Source of the DNA: Streptomyces sp. NBC_01591
GTDB lineage: Bacteria; Actinomycetota; Actinomycetes; Streptomycetales; Streptomycetaceae
Length of the DNA stretch: 64,000 nt
Direction: 5' to 3'
Assembly (NCBI RefSeq): GCF_035918155.1
Contig: NZ_CP109327.1
Location: 1,054,001-1,118,000 of the forward strand
A program made the position numbers and the translations under genes. Positions 61,080 through 64,000 of this stretch are shown here, one piece after another. How positions within the stretch are numbered: the stretch's first letter is position 1; every line of letters starts with the position of its first letter. The notes under the pieces were generated by a model that saw nothing but the letters and a program-made list of their open reading frames with translations, was not told the origin of the DNA and did no database searches.

Positions 61080-63122
61080 ATGCGTCATCTTCCAACCCGT
61101 ACAACCCGAACCAGCCGTCGTGGAGTCATCGGAGCGCTGATGGCCGGGCTGCTGTGCGCCGCGGGAACGACCGTTCCCGCCGTCGCGAAATCGCCCGATC
61201 CCGCTCCCGCCCACGCCGTGACTCCGCAGTCCGGAAACGGTCTTGCGCTCACCCCGCCGATGGGGTTCAACAATTGGAACTCGACGCACTGCCGGGCCGA
61301 GTTCGACGAGTCGATGGTCAAGGGCATCGCCGACATCTTTGTCGAGAAGGGCCTCAAGGAGGCCGGCTACCAGTACGTCAATCTCGACGACTGCTGGGCG
61401 AAGCCGCAGCGCAATGCGGACGGCAAACTGGAGGCCGATCCGCAGCGATTCCCGAACGGGATCAAGGCAGTCGCGGACTATGTCCACTCCAAGGGCCTCA
61501 AAATCGGCATCTACACCAGCGCCGGCACCAAGACCTGTGACAGCGTGGGACTTCCGGGCGCGCTGGGCCACGAGTACAGCGACGCACAGCAGTTCGCCGA
61601 CTGGGGCATCGACTACCTGAAGTACGACAACTGCAACAACCAGGGCGTCGACGCGAAGAAGCGCTATACGACAATGCGGGACGCACTGGCGGCGACCGGC
61701 CGCCCCATCGTCTACAGCATCTGCGAATGGGGCGAGAACAAGCCCTGGGAGTGGGCCGGCGAGCTCGGCAATCTCTGGCGCACGACCGGCGACATCAACG
61801 ACAGCTGGGGCAGCATGCTGTCGATCATGAAGAAGAACCTGCCCCTCGCGGCCGCGGCCGGACCCGGGCACTGGAACGACCCCGACATGCTGGAGGTCGG
61901 CAACGGCGGCATGACGGACACGGAGTACCGCACGCACTTCTCCATGTGGTCCGTGATGGCGGCGCCACTGCTCATCGGTTCCGATCTGCGCGAGGCGAGC
62001 GCGGAGACCTTCGAGATCCTCTCCAACCACGAGGTCATCGCGGTCGACCAGGACCCGCTCGGCAAGCAGGGCACCGTGGTCTCCTCCGCCGGCGGGCGCT
62101 GGGTGGTCGCCAAGGAGATGCGGGACGGCAGCCGCGCCGTCGCCCTGTTCAACGAGACCGGCAGCGCACAGCGCATCGCGACGACCGCCGCGGAGGTGGG
62201 GCTGCCGCAGGCCGACGGGTACACGATGCGCGACCTGTGGGAGCACCGGTCGTACAACACCGCGGGCACCGTGGCCGCGACCGTCCCGGCGCACGGCACG
62301 GTGCTGCTGCGGGTCGCCGCCGACGGCGAGTGGGCCGCGCAGCCCCCTGCGGTGGAACTCGGCCTGGAATCCAGTCCGTTGGTCGAGGCGGGGCGCACCA
62401 CCACACTGACCACGACGGTCACCGATCTGGGCCGCACCCCCGCCAGGAAGGTCTCGGCGCTGCTCACCGGCCCCTCGGGCTGGCAGGTGAAGGCGGTGTC
62501 GCCGACCGGTTCACCGGCTCTGCCGACCGGCCGGTCCCTGACCACCCGCTGGCAGGTGACGGCCCCCTCGGGCACCCCCACCGGTGCGTACGATCTGGCA
62601 CTCGCCGCCCAGTACCGCTCACCGACCGGGACGCGGGTACGGTCCACGGTCCCGCTCCGGGCCCACGTGGTGGTCGCGCCGCCGACGGGCGGCGGCTACC
62701 TGGGCGATCTGCCGCAGCTCTCGGCGGCCAACGGCTGGGGCCCCGTGGAGCGGGACACCAGCAACGGTGAGAGCGGTGCGGGCGACGGGAATCCGCTGAC
62801 GATCGGCGGCACGGTCTTCACCAAGGGCCTCGGCGTGCACGCCTACAGCGCCGTCGAGTTCTACACCGGCAGGGCGTGCACCACCGTGACGGCGCAGGTC
62901 GGGGTCGACGACGAGAAGGGCGCCAAGGGGACGGTCGCCTTCGAGGTCTGGGCCGACGGCACGAAGGTGGCGTCGACCGGCGTACTGACCAACGCGATGC
63001 CCGCCCAGCCGCTCACCGCGGAGGTGAGCGGTGCGCAGATGGTACGTCTGGTGGTCACCGACGGCGGGGACGGCTCCGATTCCGACCACGCGGACTGGGC
63101 GGACCTGCGGATCACCTGCTGA
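61080..63122 (+). CDS. Secreted GH27 alpha-galactosidase with NEW3 and NPCBM domains
   Basis: 680-residue exported enzyme that removes terminal alpha-galactosyl residues. A Tat-like signal (TSRRGVIGALMAGLLCAAG) is followed by the GH27 barrel: LALTPPMGFNNWNSTHC, the nucleophile Asp in YLKYDNCNNQ (Asp183), the acid/base region TTGDINDSWGSM (Asp238-Asp241) and GHWNDPDMLEVGNG. After a beta-domain come an NPCBM-associated NEW3 domain (about 420-535) and a C-terminal NPCBM carbohydrate-binding module (about 545-680: FTKGLGVHAYSAVEFY). ATG 61080 has GGAGG (61066-61070) 9 bases upstream. Divergent from the sugar importer, sharing an inverted decamer motif. Confidence 0.94.
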   Translation: MRHLPTRTTRTSRRGVIGALMAGLLCAAGTTVPAVAKSPDPAPAHAVTPQSGNGLALTPPMGFNNWNSTHCRAEFDESMVKGIADIFVEKGLKEAGYQYVNLDDCWAKPQRNADGKLEADPQRFPNGIKAVADYVHSKGLKIGIYTSAGTKTCDSVGLPGALGHEYSDAQQFADWGIDYLKYDNCNNQGVDAKKRYTTMRDALAATGRPIVYSICEWGENKPWEWAGELGNLWRTTGDINDSWGSMLSIMKKNLPLAAAAGPGHWNDPDMLEVGNGGMTDTEYRTHFSMWSVMAAPLLIGSDLREASAETFEILSNHEVIAVDQDPLGKQGTVVSSAGGRWVVAKEMRDGSRAVALFNETGSAQRIATTAAEVGLPQADGYTMRDLWEHRSYNTAGTVAATVPAHGTVLLRVAADGEWAAQPPAVELGLESSPLVEAGRTTTLTTTVTDLGRTPARKVSALLTGPSGWQVKAVSPTGSPALPTGRSLTTRWQVTAPSGTPTGAYDLALAAQYRSPTGTRVRSTVPLRAHVVVAPPTGGGYLGDLPQLSAANGWGPVERDTSNGESGAGDGNPLTIGGTVFTKGLGVHAYSAVEFYTGRACTTVTAQVGVDDEKGAKGTVAFEVWADGTKVASTGVLTNAMPAQPLTAEVSGAQMVRLVVTDGGDGSDSDHADWADLRITC

Positions 63123-63159
63123 CGAGGGATCGCGGTGCGGCGACGCCACGCGTTCGGCC

Positions 63160-63200
63160 GCCGGGCGGGCTCCAGGACATGCCCCCGGAGCCCGCCCGGC
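63160..63200. terminator. Hairpin terminator
   Basis: A perfect 14-bp stem (63160-63173 with 63187-63200) between the convergent alpha-galactosidase and ROK kinase genes. Confidence 0.8.
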
Positions 63201-63216
63201 GTCCGCGGGACGCCGG

Positions 63217-64000
63217 TCAGCTCTGGACGGCCACCACGCCGCCCGGACCCACCCGTGCCGCCGCGGCGGCGCCCACCAGTCCCGCGTCGGTGCCCATCAC
63301 CGCCGGGGCCACCTTGATCTGCCGGACGAAGGAGAGGGTGGCGTACTGGCGAAGGGCCCGGCGCAACGGCGCGAAGAGGATGTCGCCCGCACCGGCCACT
63401 CCCCCGCCGATCACCGCGATGTCGATCTCGACGAGCGTGGCGGTGGCGGCGATTCCGGCGGCCAGCGCCTGGGCGGCGCGCTCGAACGAGGCGATGGCGA
63501 TCGGGTCCCCCGCGGCCGCCGCGGCGGCCACCGCGGCGGCCGAGGCATCGCCGTCCGGTCCGGGCCGCCAACCGGCCTCCAGAGCCCGGCGGGCGATGTT
63601 CGGACCGCTGGCGATGCGCTCGACACAGCCGCGCGAACCGCACGGGCAGGGGTCGCCGTCCAGGTCCACGCTGACATGACCGATGTGCCCCGCGTTGCCC
63701 GTGGGGCCGGGGTGGAGCTTGCCGCCGAGGACGAGCCCGCCGCCGACACCGGTCGACACGACCATGCAGAGCGCGTTGTCGTAGCCGCGGGCGGCGCCCA
63801 GCCAGTGCTCGGCAGCCGTCATCGCGACCCCGTCGCCGACCAGCTCGACGGGCAGTCCGCCGACCGCCTTGCCGACCCGCTCCACCAGCGGGAAGTCGCG
63901 CCAGCCGGGGACGTTGACCGGGCTGACCGTGCCGGCCGAGGCGTCGACCGGGCCCGCGCTGCCGATGCCGACCGCCGTCGCCCGCCCCCACAGGGGAGAG
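63217..64000 (-). CDS. ROK-family sugar kinase (5' end outside window)
   Basis: About 260 C-terminal residues of a ROK-fold kinase (glucokinase-like or N-acetylhexosamine kinase-like). VELVGDGVAMTAAEHWLGAA is followed by MVVSTGVGGGLVLGGKLHPG, TGNAGHIGHVSVDLDGDPCP and the zinc cluster CPCGSRGCVERIAS, then the ATP-binding region LVEIDIAVIGGGVAGAGDIL. No N-terminal helix-turn-helix can be judged, because the start lies beyond the right edge, but the open frame up to the edge (VGIGSAGPVDASAGTVSPVN) looks kinase-like rather than regulatory. Next to an alpha-galactosidase and a sugar importer, it could phosphorylate the released monosaccharide. Confidence 0.85.
   Translation of the reverse strand, partial: SPLWGRATAVGIGSAGPVDASAGTVSPVNVPGWRDFPLVERVGKAVGGLPVELVGDGVAMTAAEHWLGAARGYDNALCMVVSTGVGGGLVLGGKLHPGPTGNAGHIGHVSVDLDGDPCPCGSRGCVERIASGPNIARRALEAGWRPGPDGDASAAAVAAAAAAGDPIAIASFERAAQALAAGIAATATLVEIDIAVIGGGVAGAGDILFAPLRRALRQYATLSFVRQIKVAPAVMGTDAGLVGAAAAARVGPGGVVAVQS

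Overview
The window reads as chromosomal DNA of a Streptomyces-like actinomycete. GC content is very high throughout, GTG and TTG starts are common, and many genes look leaderless. The gene families also fit: a mycothiol-dependent maleylpyruvate isomerase-type protein, a deazaflavin-type nitroreductase, SpoIIE-type phosphatase/kinase proteins, a DUF6643-type protein and TerD proteins. No tRNA, rRNA or CRISPR array was found.

Layout. (A) 1-6742: the end of a 2-oxo acid dehydrogenase operon (E1 beta, E2), an anion:cation symporter-type MFS carrier, then a convergent multidomain SpoIIE-type phosphatase that diverges from a small membrane protein across a pair of related palindromes. (B) 6854-18000: an accessory, strongly decayed region. 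It has a methyltransferase, a CdiI-like orphan immunity protein, a MerR relic, a lipoprotein, a GH30 glycosidase with an internal deletion, an MBL hydrolase, a multiply frameshifted Ser/Thr kinase, a truncated LuxR-type regulator abutting an IS6-type transposase relic, a nucleotidyltransferase-like gene and a truncated arylsulfotransferase-like gene. It ends in a cluster of GTCAGCACC repeats. (C) 18202-28822: mostly intact core-like genes: MHS transporter, Nudix, lnt, PH-domain protein, Asp/Glu racemase, glycosyltransferase, double TerD protein, DUF6630 protein, PfkB kinase, DUF6643 protein. (D) 29064-34614: a membrane protein, a beta-helix/AAA+ ATPase fusion and a convergent, 3'-overlapping polytopic membrane protein with a GHSQG hydrolase motif. 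This is the most unusual pair here. (E) 34803-42899: a DeoR regulator, two SRPBCC proteins, a cysteine synthase-like PLP enzyme, an HATPase protein and an ABC export operon (SHOCT, ATPase, FtsX-type permease). (F) 43024-44373: a second graveyard (TetR, an unrecognised fragment, phosphotriesterase). (G) 44381-57497: regulator/transporter pairs with visible candidate operators (ROK/MFS, MarR/MFS, TetR/deazaflavin enzyme), a two-component system, a geranylgeranyl reductase-type flavoenzyme, an M20 dipeptidase and a kinase-Nudix fusion. (H) 57642-64000: a sugar ABC importer divergent from a secreted GH27 alpha-galactosidase and followed by an ROK sugar kinase; together they look like an alpha-galactoside utilisation locus.

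Genes work together mainly in small divergent regulator-target pairs, and several of these show symmetrical DNA motifs in the shared intergenic region. At least twelve starts are preceded by a TANNNT box exactly 6-7 bases upstream, the leaderless-mRNA arrangement; this also decided several start codons. Frameshift and deletion calls rest on conserved motifs continuing in another frame and could in part be sequencing errors. All family names come from motif recognition by eye, without database searches.
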